NCBI GenBank assembly: GCA_030535235.1
Contig: JAUNCL010000008.1
Location: 1 to 64,000 of the forward strand
DNA from: Bacillota bacterium
Lineage (GTDB): Bacteria > Bacillota > Clostridia > Oscillospirales > Oscillospiraceae
Length of the DNA: 64,000 nt
Direction of reading: 5' to 3'
Of this stretch, positions 15,288-22,727 are shown piece after piece. The notes under the pieces were generated by a model, which was not told the origin of the DNA, made no database searches, and saw only the letters and a list, made by a program, of their open reading frames with translations. How positions within the stretch are numbered: the first letter of the stretch is position 1; the number at the start of each line of letters is the position of its first letter. The translations under genes and the position numbers were made by a program.

Positions 15288-15335
15288 ACAAAATTGTTTA
15301 AGATACAAGTCCCTGCAACGAGTGGGAGTAATCGA
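15288..15335. repeat. Diverged two-copy intergenic motif, copy 2
   Basis: Same word order as 10-60: ACAAAAT, TTAAGATACA, variable 11 bases, CGAGTGGGA, TAAT. Here the hairpin is TCCC/GGGA around the variable part, so sequence and pairing both differ from copy 1. It lies at the right end of the AT-rich insert, 20 bp before a terminator. Confidence 0.4.
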
Positions 15336-15354
15336 AAAGCATATATTTCCTGTC

Positions 15355-15392
15355 AAAATGGCAGATGACCAATCGGGTCATCTGCCATTTTT
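15355..15392. terminator. Bidirectional intrinsic terminator
   Basis: A perfect 16-bp stem, 15355-15370 with 15376-15391, followed by T residues. Confidence 0.85.
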
Positions 15393-15466
15393 TAAGTGAA
15401 CGATAAGAGAGGGGGAAGCGGTCTGCCGCCCATAGAGTATGGGCACGGCAGACCGCAGATCAGAAC

Positions 15467-16840
15467 TCATTTCCCGCAGGTACCGGTGCACCCGAGGCAG
15501 TTGTGGCTCTCCTTCCAGAGTCTCTCCGCCGTGGGGATCCAGTTCTCCGCATAGGGGACGCAGCGGTCGCTGAGGGTATCCGCCGACTCGGGGGACTGGT
15601 AGTCGGTGTTCACTGCACCTGTGGCCCGTACCATGTCTTTGATCCGCTGGGGGTTCTCCAGCATGGGGCAGGGACGGAGCATGTTGTCGTTAAAGGGCTG
15701 GTTGTCGTGGTAGGCCTGGAAGATCGGGCTCTTCAGGGCCTCCAGCAGGGTGTGGTCGTGGATGTTCACGTTGGAGTAGTGGATGAACACGCAGGGCTCC
15801 ACATCGCCCTTGGCGTTGATGTGCAGGTAGCGCCGCCCGCCGGCGATACAGCCGCCCACGTACTCGGCGTCATTCTGGAAGTCCATGCTGAAAATGGCCT
15901 TGCTCTCCCGAAGGGCACGGATCCGGTGGTACATCTCCTCCCGCTGGGAGGGGTTGGGCAGCAGCTCGGTGGCGGCGTCATGGCCCACAGGCATGTAGTG
16001 GAAAAACCACACGAAGAGGGCCCCGCTGTCGATCATGAAGTCGAAGAACTTCTCACTGCTCAGGTCCTGATAGTTCTTGCTGGTGTAGCAGGCGGAGATG
16101 CCAAAGGGCAGCTTGTGGGACTTGAGCAGCTCCATGGCATGGCTCACCTTCTGGAAGACCCCGTCACCCCGGCGGCCGTCGTTGGCCGACTCAAAGCCCT
16201 CCAGAGAGATGGCGGGGACGAAGTTCTTCACCCGCAGCATCTCCTGGCAGAAGTCCTCGTCGATGAGGGTGCCGTTGGTGAAGGAGAGGAACTCGCAGTC
16301 CGGGTGCATCTCACAGATCTTAATGAGGTCCTTTTTCCGCACCAGAGGCTCGCCGCCGGTGTAGATGTACATATAGGTCCCCAGCTCCTTGCCCTGGCGG
16401 ACGATGGAGTCGATGGTCTCCAGACTGAGGTTCAGCTTATTGCCGTACTCTGCCGCCCAGCAGCCGGTGCAGTGGAGATTGCAGGCAGAGGTGGGGTCCA
16501 GCAGGATGGCCCAGGGGACGTTGCAGTTCTCCCGTTCGGCGATGGCGTCCTGGGTGGCACTGCCGTTGAGACTGGCGTTGACGATAAAATTACGGAAGAA
16601 TGTCTTGCGCACGCCGGGATCCAGCTCATAGAGCCGCAGAATCAGCTGATACCAGTTGTTCTTCTCCTGAATGGCTCCTCGGATGGCGTCTCTCTGCCCC
16701 GCATACCAATCCTTGGGGACCAGCTTATCCACCAGGCCCATCAGCTTGGGGATGTTGGTCTCCGGGTCGCTTTCCAGATAGTTGAGGGCCTGATTGACTG
16801 CAAAGGCCCGCACAGTTTCTTTAAGGCCGAGATTTCCCAT
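15467..16840 (-). CDS. Radical SAM/SPASM-domain protein
   Basis: A 457-residue radical SAM enzyme. An N-terminal helical region (1-115) precedes the SAM barrel, which starts LLDPTSACNLHCTGCWAAEYG with the CX3CX2C cluster motif near residue 125. GGEPL follows about 38 residues later, with SLEGF in the barrel. A C-terminal SPASM-like region carries GGCIAGGRRYLHINAKGDVEPCVF, CPMLENP and a final C-rich tail (NCLGCTGTCGK) for auxiliary clusters. The start (16840) has AAGGAG nine bases upstream; longer in-frame starts lack one. The minus-strand promoter ATGACA-17-TATAAT is at 16929-16957. A divergent gene encodes a related protein without cluster cysteines. The substrate is unknown; peptide or cofactor modification is typical of SPASM proteins. 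Confidence 0.85.
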   Translation of the reverse strand: MGNLGLKETVRAFAVNQALNYLESDPETNIPKLMGLVDKLVPKDWYAGQRDAIRGAIQEKNNWYQLILRLYELDPGVRKTFFRNFIVNASLNGSATQDAIAERENCNVPWAILLDPTSACNLHCTGCWAAEYGNKLNLSLETIDSIVRQGKELGTYMYIYTGGEPLVRKKDLIKICEMHPDCEFLSFTNGTLIDEDFCQEMLRVKNFVPAISLEGFESANDGRRGDGVFQKVSHAMELLKSHKLPFGISACYTSKNYQDLSSEKFFDFMIDSGALFVWFFHYMPVGHDAATELLPNPSQREEMYHRIRALRESKAIFSMDFQNDAEYVGGCIAGGRRYLHINAKGDVEPCVFIHYSNVNIHDHTLLEALKSPIFQAYHDNQPFNDNMLRPCPMLENPQRIKDMVRATGAVNTDYQSPESADTLSDRCVPYAENWIPTAERLWKESHNCLGCTGTCGK

Positions 16841-16928
16841 GACAAATTTCTCCTTTTCCTGTATTGATCTATTCTTTCTTCCCTGCCTCAGGAATCCGTC
16901 GGGGGCAGGGCCGTTCCTTTTCAAAGAT

Positions 16929-16957
16929 ATTATAGGAACCCAGGGGAGGCCTGTCAT
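16929..16957 (-). promoter_or_regulatory. Promoter of the radical SAM gene
   Basis: Minus-strand -35 ATGACA (16952-16957) and -10 TATAAT (16929-16934), 17-bp spacer. Confidence 0.65.
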
Positions 16958-17123
16958 GGGACATCTGTTGAAAGCTGTCTGATTTTTTGACAAAGTTGAA
17001 TTTTGTTACTTTTTTAGACACTTTCCCCTCTTTGTCCCTTGCCACTCCCCCTGTTCGCCCACTAAACTGTCAAGGAACCCCCTGCGCCTTTCGGCGTTGG
17101 GTACCCAACAAGGAGGCCGCCCT

Positions 17124-18119
17124 ATGTCTCATGCCGTATCCCCCCGCTTGATCGAGACCGTCGTGCGTAAAACACTGCGGGAAGCCAAGGACTCCCCGGA
17201 ACGAAGCCTGCGAAACCTGGTGGATCTGGCCCGATATTTCTCGGCCAGCCCTGCCCAGCAGCGATTCTTTGACTGCGCCCACCAGCTTCTGCGGGATGAG
17301 CACAGCCCGTACTATCCTCTCATTCGCGATCTCCTGTCCCATGTGGAGGAGGAACGGCTGATCTCCTTTGGCATGGCTCTGGGATACAACAGCTGCGTCG
17401 CCGGCTCCAGGACCCGCCGCGCCTTGGCCGACCAGGGAATGCGGGTTCCATGGTTCCTGACCCTGCAGACCCTTCCCGGCCGGACAGAACCCTATCAGGC
17501 CCTGGTCCGACAGGGGCGGGAGTTGGGGATCTATACCTACGCCCTTCTCCCCCGGGAAGCCCCCTGGGAGCTGCTGCCTCTGGTAGATCAGAACAGGGAC
17601 TGCGCTTTTATTCTATTCTGCTGTCCGGAGGATATGACCACCCCCTTTCTGGAGGAGGCGGAGTCCCTGACCAACCTGGTCCTGGCAGTCCGCTGTCAGG
17701 AGGAAGCGGAGACCGCCTGCCAGCGTCTGCGGGAAAGAAACTTCCTCTACGCCCTTTATACACTCTACGGAGAAGAAAGGGACCTTCCCGCAGAGGAGTT
17801 CTTCTGCTGGGCCGAGCACCTCCACGCCCCTCTGGCCCTCTTCCTGCCCCGCCCGGACTGTCCCACGGCGTCCCTCCAGCGGTGCTATCAGCAGGTGGAT
17901 GAGGTCCGCCGCTGTCAGCCCTTCCGGACCATCCCCTGGGACTTCCTCCAGGACGGCCTGACGGTGGACCGCATGATTGGCGGCGGGGTCGAGCCGGTCT
18001 GGTTCAACCGGGAGGGGTTCCTCTGCTCCATCCCCCATGAGCAGGCCTTATCCCACCACACCCTCTTCGACCGCACCTTAGAGGAGCTGTTTCGGGAGAG
18101 CGTTTCCAGGGCAAACTAA
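17124..18119 (+). CDS. Degenerate radical-SAM-like protein without cluster cysteines
   Basis: A 331-residue protein that seems to be a decayed relative of the divergently encoded radical SAM enzyme. Shared order: SPERSLRNLVDLA (partner DPETNIPKLMGLV), then about 85 residues on MRVPWFLTLQTL (partner CNVPWAILLDPT), then RQGRELGIYTYALL (partner RQGKELGTYMYIYT), then DCAFILFCC (partner DCEFLSFTN) and TNLVLAVRC (partner KNFVPAISL). The CX3CX2C motif is missing (LQTLPGRTEPY at that place), GGEPL has become PREAPW, and no SPASM cysteines remain. It cannot bind the catalytic cluster and may act as a regulator or partner of the active enzyme. The start at 17124 is set by AAGGAGG. Homology is judged by eye. 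Confidence 0.6.
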   Translation: MSHAVSPRLIETVVRKTLREAKDSPERSLRNLVDLARYFSASPAQQRFFDCAHQLLRDEHSPYYPLIRDLLSHVEEERLISFGMALGYNSCVAGSRTRRALADQGMRVPWFLTLQTLPGRTEPYQALVRQGRELGIYTYALLPREAPWELLPLVDQNRDCAFILFCCPEDMTTPFLEEAESLTNLVLAVRCQEEAETACQRLRERNFLYALYTLYGEERDLPAEEFFCWAEHLHAPLALFLPRPDCPTASLQRCYQQVDEVRRCQPFRTIPWDFLQDGLTVDRMIGGGVEPVWFNREGFLCSIPHEQALSHHTLFDRTLEELFRESVSRAN

Positions 18120-18175
18120 GACGGTCGGAGAGGGTTCCCCGGCCGTCTCAGACTGATGTATTCTGTTTTTCCCGG

Positions 18176-18700
18176 TCACAGCTCCCCCACCAGCTGCACG
18201 CAGGAGTGGAGGAGAGCTACAAATTCCTCCGGGGGCATACATTCCTTCTCCCGAAGCCAGCGCTCCACACTGCAGATGAAAGCGTCTGTATAGAAGACAA
18301 TGTGAAATTCCAGGATCTTCCGTTCCCGGAGGATCCCTCGCAGCTCCTCGGCAAACACAGGGAGGATCATCTCCCGAAAGTGCTCGGAAAAGGAGTTCTG
18401 CCCCTCCACAGCCAACACCCGGCGGTAAAACTCCCGGTTGGCATAAAAATACTCGCAGATATCTTCAATGCGGGCCCACTGACTCTCGTAGTTCTTGGCG
18501 TGGGCCGCCGCGATAAATTCCGTGTCATAGATCCAGTTGACCAGGTCATACTTGTCCTTGAAGTGGTAATAAAAGCTCTTCCGGTTCATGCTGCACCGCT
18601 CACAAATGTCCGCCACTGTGATCTTTTGAAAGGGATGCTCTTCCATCAGATCCTTCAGCGCATCCGCAAGAGCTCGTTTCGTGATGTGGGAATCAGGCAA
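18176..18700 (-). CDS. TetR-family regulator (TetR_C_8-like)
   Basis: A 174-residue regulator with an N-terminal HTH (DSHITKRALADALKDLMEE, FQKITVADICERCSMNRKSFYYHFKDKYDLVNWIY) typical of the DhaS/YbiH-like branch in Firmicutes. Its short helical C-terminal domain contains YESQWARIEDICEYFYANREFYRRVL. It is divergent from the VTT/HgdC-like operon with 145 bp between. Its own promoter (TTGCAA-17-TATAAT, minus strand, 18766-18794) lies in that gap, where it could also act on the divergent operon. The ligand is unknown. Confidence 0.85.
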   Translation of the reverse strand: MPDSHITKRALADALKDLMEEHPFQKITVADICERCSMNRKSFYYHFKDKYDLVNWIYDTEFIAAAHAKNYESQWARIEDICEYFYANREFYRRVLAVEGQNSFSEHFREMILPVFAEELRGILRERKILEFHIVFYTDAFICSVERWLREKECMPPEEFVALLHSCVQLVGEL

Positions 18701-18765
18701 TGCTCCCGCTCCTTTCTCTCCCTGTGGTCGCTGTCGTTTCCACTTTTGGAAGTTTAGATAGTCTT

Positions 18766-18794
18766 ATTATAACAGAAATACAAGATTTTTGCAA
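18766..18794 (-). promoter_or_regulatory. Promoter of the TetR-type gene
   Basis: Minus-strand -35 TTGCAA (18789-18794), 17-bp spacer, consensus -10 TATAAT (18766-18771). Confidence 0.7.
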
Positions 18795-18845
18795 TATTTG
18801 ACTTTTTAACGAAGGTCCCGGCTTCTTCGAAAGAGAGATGAGACT

Positions 18846-19556
18846 ATGAATGAATCTGCCCGGTCCCGCTGGCGGCTTCTGCTTAAGGCTGTCCCGGCGG
18901 TCCTCTGCGCCGGTCTGCTCCTGTGGTTTTTGCTGGCCGGAGACGGGCTGTCGGTGGAGGTTATCCTCGCCTACACCCCGAAAAAACCAGTCCTGGCCGC
19001 TCTGCTGCTCCTGGGCATGTACGCGGTCAAGAGCCTGTCCATCCTCTTCCCCATCCTGCTCCTCCAGGTGGCCGCGGGACATCTGTTCTCCACGGCGGCC
19101 GCCCTGGCGGTGAACCTGCTGGGGCTGGTCATCGACCTGACCATTCCCTTCTGGGTGGGGCGGGCTTCGGGGGTCGGTCTTGTGGAACGGCTGAGCCGGC
19201 GCTTCCCCAAGCTGGAGGGGGTGCTGGCCATCCAGCAGAATAATACTTTCTTCCTCTCCTTCTTCCTGCGGGTGATCAACTGTCTTCCGGGAGATGTGAT
19301 CAGCCTGTATCTGGGAGCCACAGGAACGGCTTACCCTGTCTTTCTGGCCGGTCAGATACTGGGGAGCCTGCCCAGCACCCTCTGCGCCACCATCCTGGGC
19401 AGCAGCATTTCCGACCCTCTCTCCCCCATGTTCGCCTTTGCCCTGGCCCTCACCATCCTGATCTCCCTCTCCTCCTCCGTGATTTACTATTTTTACAAAA
19501 AGAAAACCAAACCGCCCGCCGATCCTCCGACGCAGGAGGGCGGCACGTCCCACTGA
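18846..19556 (+). CDS. TVP38/TMEM64 (VTT/DedA-like) membrane protein
   Basis: A 236-residue membrane protein of the VTT family, with a start helix (about 12-33), a helix pair (50-95), the re-entrant core and three C-terminal helices (about 130-215). Family landmarks are PILLLQVAAGHLFSTAAALAVNLLG, FWVGRASG, FFLSFFLRVINCLPGDVISLYLGATG and LGSLPSTLCATILG. Such proteins act in lipid scrambling or transport at the cytoplasmic membrane. It is the first gene of an operon: the next gene starts 14 bp later and encodes a HgdC-system protein. Why a lipid-type transporter sits with a dehydratase-activator set is unclear. Confidence 0.85.
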   Translation: MNESARSRWRLLLKAVPAVLCAGLLLWFLLAGDGLSVEVILAYTPKKPVLAALLLLGMYAVKSLSILFPILLLQVAAGHLFSTAAALAVNLLGLVIDLTIPFWVGRASGVGLVERLSRRFPKLEGVLAIQQNNTFFLSFFLRVINCLPGDVISLYLGATGTAYPVFLAGQILGSLPSTLCATILGSSISDPLSPMFAFALALTILISLSSSVIYYFYKKKTKPPADPPTQEGGTSH

Positions 19557-19570
19557 TGAGGTGATTCCCT

Positions 19571-20506
19571 TTGACTGCATCCACACCCCCTACCATCGGC
19601 CTGCCCCGGGCCCTGCTCTACTACCGCTACGGCCCCCTCTGGCGGAGCTTTTTCCGTACCCTGGGCGTCAAAACCGTGGTGAGTTCCCCTACCAGCCGGA
19701 AGACCCTTGATCAGGGCTCTGCTCTGGCCGCCGACGAGACCTGCTTATCGGTAAAGATCTTTCTGGGCCACGTGCAGGAGCTTGTCGGTTCCTGCGACTA
19801 TATCCTCATCCCCCGAATCAGCAACTTTGGCCGGGGACGGAGCATGTGCGTCCGCTTTGAGGGCCTCTATGATGTGACCCGCAACCTCTTCCGGGGCTCC
19901 GGCCAGAAATTTATCTCCTACAATGTAGACCTTCTCCAGAATCAGGAGGAGGCCCCCGCCTTTCTGGCCCTGGGCCAGTCCCTGGGCTTCGCCCCCAAGG
20001 AGGTCAAAAAAGCCTACACCGATGCAAAAAAGCGGGAGCAGCAGGTGTGGAAGGCCCGGCTCAAGGCCCAGGAGCCTCTCTACCGGGACAAGAGCCTCAA
20101 GATCCTGGTGGCCGGACACGGCTACATTCTGGATGACCCCTATGTGGGCAAGGTCATCACTGACTTTCTCAGGCAGTCCGGGGTCACCCCCATTCGGGCG
20201 GATCTGGTGGACCGGGCCGCTGCCCTGAAGGCCAGCCCAAAGCTCTCCCCCACCTGCAAGTGGGAGTTCAGCCGGGAGCTGGTGGGGAGCATCGCCCTCC
20301 ACCGGGAGCAGGTAAGCGGCATCATTCTCCTCAGCGCCTTCCCCTGCGGGCCGGATGCCATGGTCAACGAGCTCCTGCTCCGCCGCCTGAAGGGCATCCC
20401 GGTGCTGAACCTGGTGCTGGACGGCCAGAGCGGCACCGCCGGGGTGGAGACCCGGCTGGAGAGCTTTGTGGACATCATCCGATTCAAGGAGGGGAGCCTG
20501 TCATGA
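19571..20506 (+). CDS. DUF2229-like protein of the HgdC/activator system, subunit A
   Basis: A 311-residue protein resembling the DUF2229/2-hydroxyacyl-CoA dehydratase-like parts of the very large BcrAD/HgdC fusion proteins of Firmicutes. Landmarks are TIGLPRALLYYRYGPLWRSFFRTLG, the Cys in ADETCLSVKIFLGHV, PRISNFGRGRSMCVRFEGL and a C-terminal Rossmann-like GIILLSAFPCGPDAMVNEL. Three conserved Cys could ligate an Fe-S cluster, as in HgdB-type subunits. Translation probably starts at TTG (19571) preceded by GAGGTGA. The next gene starts inside its stop (ATGA). Function unknown. Confidence 0.75.
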   Translation: MTASTPPTIGLPRALLYYRYGPLWRSFFRTLGVKTVVSSPTSRKTLDQGSALAADETCLSVKIFLGHVQELVGSCDYILIPRISNFGRGRSMCVRFEGLYDVTRNLFRGSGQKFISYNVDLLQNQEEAPAFLALGQSLGFAPKEVKKAYTDAKKREQQVWKARLKAQEPLYRDKSLKILVAGHGYILDDPYVGKVITDFLRQSGVTPIRADLVDRAAALKASPKLSPTCKWEFSRELVGSIALHREQVSGIILLSAFPCGPDAMVNELLLRRLKGIPVLNLVLDGQSGTAGVETRLESFVDIIRFKEGSLS

Positions 20507-21576
20507 AGACCCATCGGAAGATCGCCTTCCCCCGCTATGCCGAGTACAACTGCGCCCTGAAATACTTCGTGGAGCAGGGGCTGGACGCCGACTACATCCT
20601 GCAGCCCACCCTCACCCGGCGGACAGAGGAGCTGGGGGCCAAGTACAGCCCCGACTTCGTCTGCACCCCCTTCAAAACCCTCCTGGGCAGCATGATCGAA
20701 TCCCTGGAGGCGGGGGCAGACACCCTGTTCATGACCCACGGCTTCTGCCGCCTGGGGTATTTCGGAGAGCTCCAGGAGCAGATACTCCGGGATCTCGGGT
20801 ACTCCTTCGATTTTCTCAACCTGGCCGAGTACAGCACCGGCAAGAAAAAGGACTGGGTCCGGGCCATCAAATGGGTGAACCCCAAGGCCAACCTGGGCAA
20901 GCTCACCCTCCGGGTCAGGGACACCATGAAGATGGTCCGGTACCTGGACCAGGTCACCGCCTTCTACTATGAAAACTGCGGCTTTGACGCCACCGGCGGT
21001 ACCCTGCACGACATCTATCAGCAGTTCCTCGCCGCCATGTACACCGTCACCTCCAGGCGGGAGATCGAGGCCCTCTATCAGCGGACCATGGACCGGCTGC
21101 GCAAGGTCCCCCTGGACAAGCCGGCCCATCCCCTCCGGGTTGGAATCGTGGGGGAGCTGTACACCGTGATGGACCCCTTCTCCAACCTGGAGCTGGAGAA
21201 GAAACTGGCGGACATGGGTGTGGAGATCCACCGGTGGATGAACCTCACCAACCGGCTGATCGATTACCCCGGAGAGAAGAATCTCCACCCTGCCATCCAG
21301 GATCTCTGCACCTATGAGATGGGCCCCACCTCCACCGCCAACATCTGGTGCGCCAGGAAGTACGCCCAGCAGGGCTTCGACGGGCTGATCCACATCAAGT
21401 CCGCCAGCTGTACGCCGGAGATCGATGTCATGCCGGTGCTGCAGAACATCAGTTCCGACTGCAAGATCCCCCTGCTCTGCCTGACCTACGACTCCCAAAC
21501 CAGCGATGTGGGGCTCATGACCCGGCTGGAAGCATTTTACGACATGATCGACGCGAAAAAGAGGATGAGACGATGA
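20503..21576 (+). CDS. DUF2229-like protein of the HgdC/activator system, subunit B
   Basis: A 357-residue protein of the same superfamily as its upstream neighbour. HRKIAFPRYAEYNCALKYFVEQG starts the domain. Candidate cluster ligands are Cys in DFVCTPFKTLLG, THGFCRLGYFGELQ and IKSASCTPEIDVMP, spaced as in HgdB/BcrC-like Fe-S subunits. VGIVGELYTVMDPFSNLELEKKL is the typical second-half strand. It overlaps both neighbours by four bases (20503-20506 and 21573-21576), implying a stoichiometric complex with subunit A and the activator. In many clostridia these parts are one long polypeptide; here they are separate. Confidence 0.77.
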   Translation: MKTHRKIAFPRYAEYNCALKYFVEQGLDADYILQPTLTRRTEELGAKYSPDFVCTPFKTLLGSMIESLEAGADTLFMTHGFCRLGYFGELQEQILRDLGYSFDFLNLAEYSTGKKKDWVRAIKWVNPKANLGKLTLRVRDTMKMVRYLDQVTAFYYENCGFDATGGTLHDIYQQFLAAMYTVTSRREIEALYQRTMDRLRKVPLDKPAHPLRVGIVGELYTVMDPFSNLELEKKLADMGVEIHRWMNLTNRLIDYPGEKNLHPAIQDLCTYEMGPTSTANIWCARKYAQQGFDGLIHIKSASCTPEIDVMPVLQNISSDCKIPLLCLTYDSQTSDVGLMTRLEAFYDMIDAKKRMRR

Positions 21577-22526
21577 AGAACGCATACCTTGGCATCGACG
21601 TGGGTTCCATCTCCACCAAGGGTGTCATACTTGACGAGGATAACCAGCTCCTCAGCAGCTCCTACATCTGGACGGAGGGAGACCCCATCGGCGCGGTAAA
21701 GCGCCTCCTCCACCTGCTGGAGGCCGACTTCCCCAAGGAGACCTATACCGTCATGGGGACCGGCGTCACTGGCAGCGCCCGCAAGCTGGTGGGCGCCATC
21801 ACCGGAGCCACCATTGTAAAGAACGAGATCACCGCCCACGCCGTGGGTACCACCACCTTCTATCCCGACGTGCGCACCATTCTGGAGATCGGCGGCCAGG
21901 ACTCCAAGATCATCCTGGTGGAAAACGGGGTGGCGGTGGACTACGCCATGAATACCCTGTGTGCCGCCGGTACCGGGGCTTTCCTGTCCAGCCAGGCCAA
22001 GCGGCTGGGTATGGAGGTGGAGGAGATCGGAGACTATGCCCTTCGCTCCCAGCACCCCACCCCCATCGCTGCCCGGTGCACCGTCTTTGCCGAGTCCGAC
22101 CTGGTCCACAAGATCCAGATGGGCCACCCACGGGAGGATATCATCGCCGGCGTCTGCCGGGCGGTGGTGGCCAACTACCTGAACAACGTGGGTAAGGGCA
22201 AAAAGATCCTCTCCCCGGTGGTCTTTCAGGGGGGTGTCAGCAAGAACGCCGGGGTGGTGGCCGCCTTTGAGGACGCCCTGGGCTGCAAGGTCCTGGTGGA
22301 CCCAAACGGCCACCTGATGGGCGCCCTGGGGGCGGCCATCCTGGCCCGCCGGAGCCGGGTCCGCAAGACCTTTGACTTCGCCATCGAGGACCTGGAATTC
22401 CACACCCGGGAGGCCGCCTGCGGCCGCTGCCCCAACAACTGCGAGATCATCTGCGTCTACCAGGGCGACCGCCTCATTGACGCCTGGGGTAACCGATGCG
22501 AACAGGGGGCCGTGTCACCGGACTGA
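21573..22526 (+). CDS. HgdC/BcrD-type ATP-dependent activator (BadF family)
   Basis: A 317-residue ASKHA-fold ATPase of the activators that reduce 2-hydroxyacyl-CoA dehydratases or benzoyl-CoA reductases. The phosphate-1 loop is GIDVGSISTKG, followed by GTGVTGSARKLVG, EIGGQDSKI and GGVSKNAGV. Two Cys that bridge the dimer [4Fe-4S] cluster are present: Cys130 in NTLCAAGTGAF and Cys169 in AARCTVFAESD. A C-terminal addition CGRCPNNCEIIC (four Cys) could hold a second cluster. No hydroxyacyl-CoA dehydratase or CoA transferase is nearby, so its redox partner is presumably one of the two upstream DUF2229-like proteins. Last gene of the operon; a strong terminator follows. Confidence 0.88.
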   Translation: MKNAYLGIDVGSISTKGVILDEDNQLLSSSYIWTEGDPIGAVKRLLHLLEADFPKETYTVMGTGVTGSARKLVGAITGATIVKNEITAHAVGTTTFYPDVRTILEIGGQDSKIILVENGVAVDYAMNTLCAAGTGAFLSSQAKRLGMEVEEIGDYALRSQHPTPIAARCTVFAESDLVHKIQMGHPREDIIAGVCRAVVANYLNNVGKGKKILSPVVFQGGVSKNAGVVAAFEDALGCKVLVDPNGHLMGALGAAILARRSRVRKTFDFAIEDLEFHTREAACGRCPNNCEIICVYQGDRLIDAWGNRCEQGAVSPD

Positions 22527-22611
22527 TCAGACAAAATCCCCCTTACAGGGATCGACCATGCAATGCACGCTGCTATTTCCCGCCGTGTTGTTCCAGCTTC
22601 CTGCTCATAGC

Positions 22612-22659
22612 AACACCCCCTGATGTAGGTCTATTTTCCTACATCAGGGGGTGTTTTTT
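22612..22659. terminator. Strong bidirectional terminator
   Basis: An 18-bp perfect stem, 22612-22629 with 22638-22655, ends in TTTTTT and has an AA start on the other strand. Confidence 0.85.
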
Positions 22660-22727
22660 CTATTGTCCGTCCTCTAAAGATGATGGGACGGACGAAAAAT
22701 ACATCTTCCGAATACAGGTTTCCTGGG

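Noticed and set aside
20140-21585. 481-residue minus-strand frame opposite the DUF2229-like genes
   Set aside because: Shadow frame; the plus-strand genes overlap by ATGA and carry conserved cysteines.
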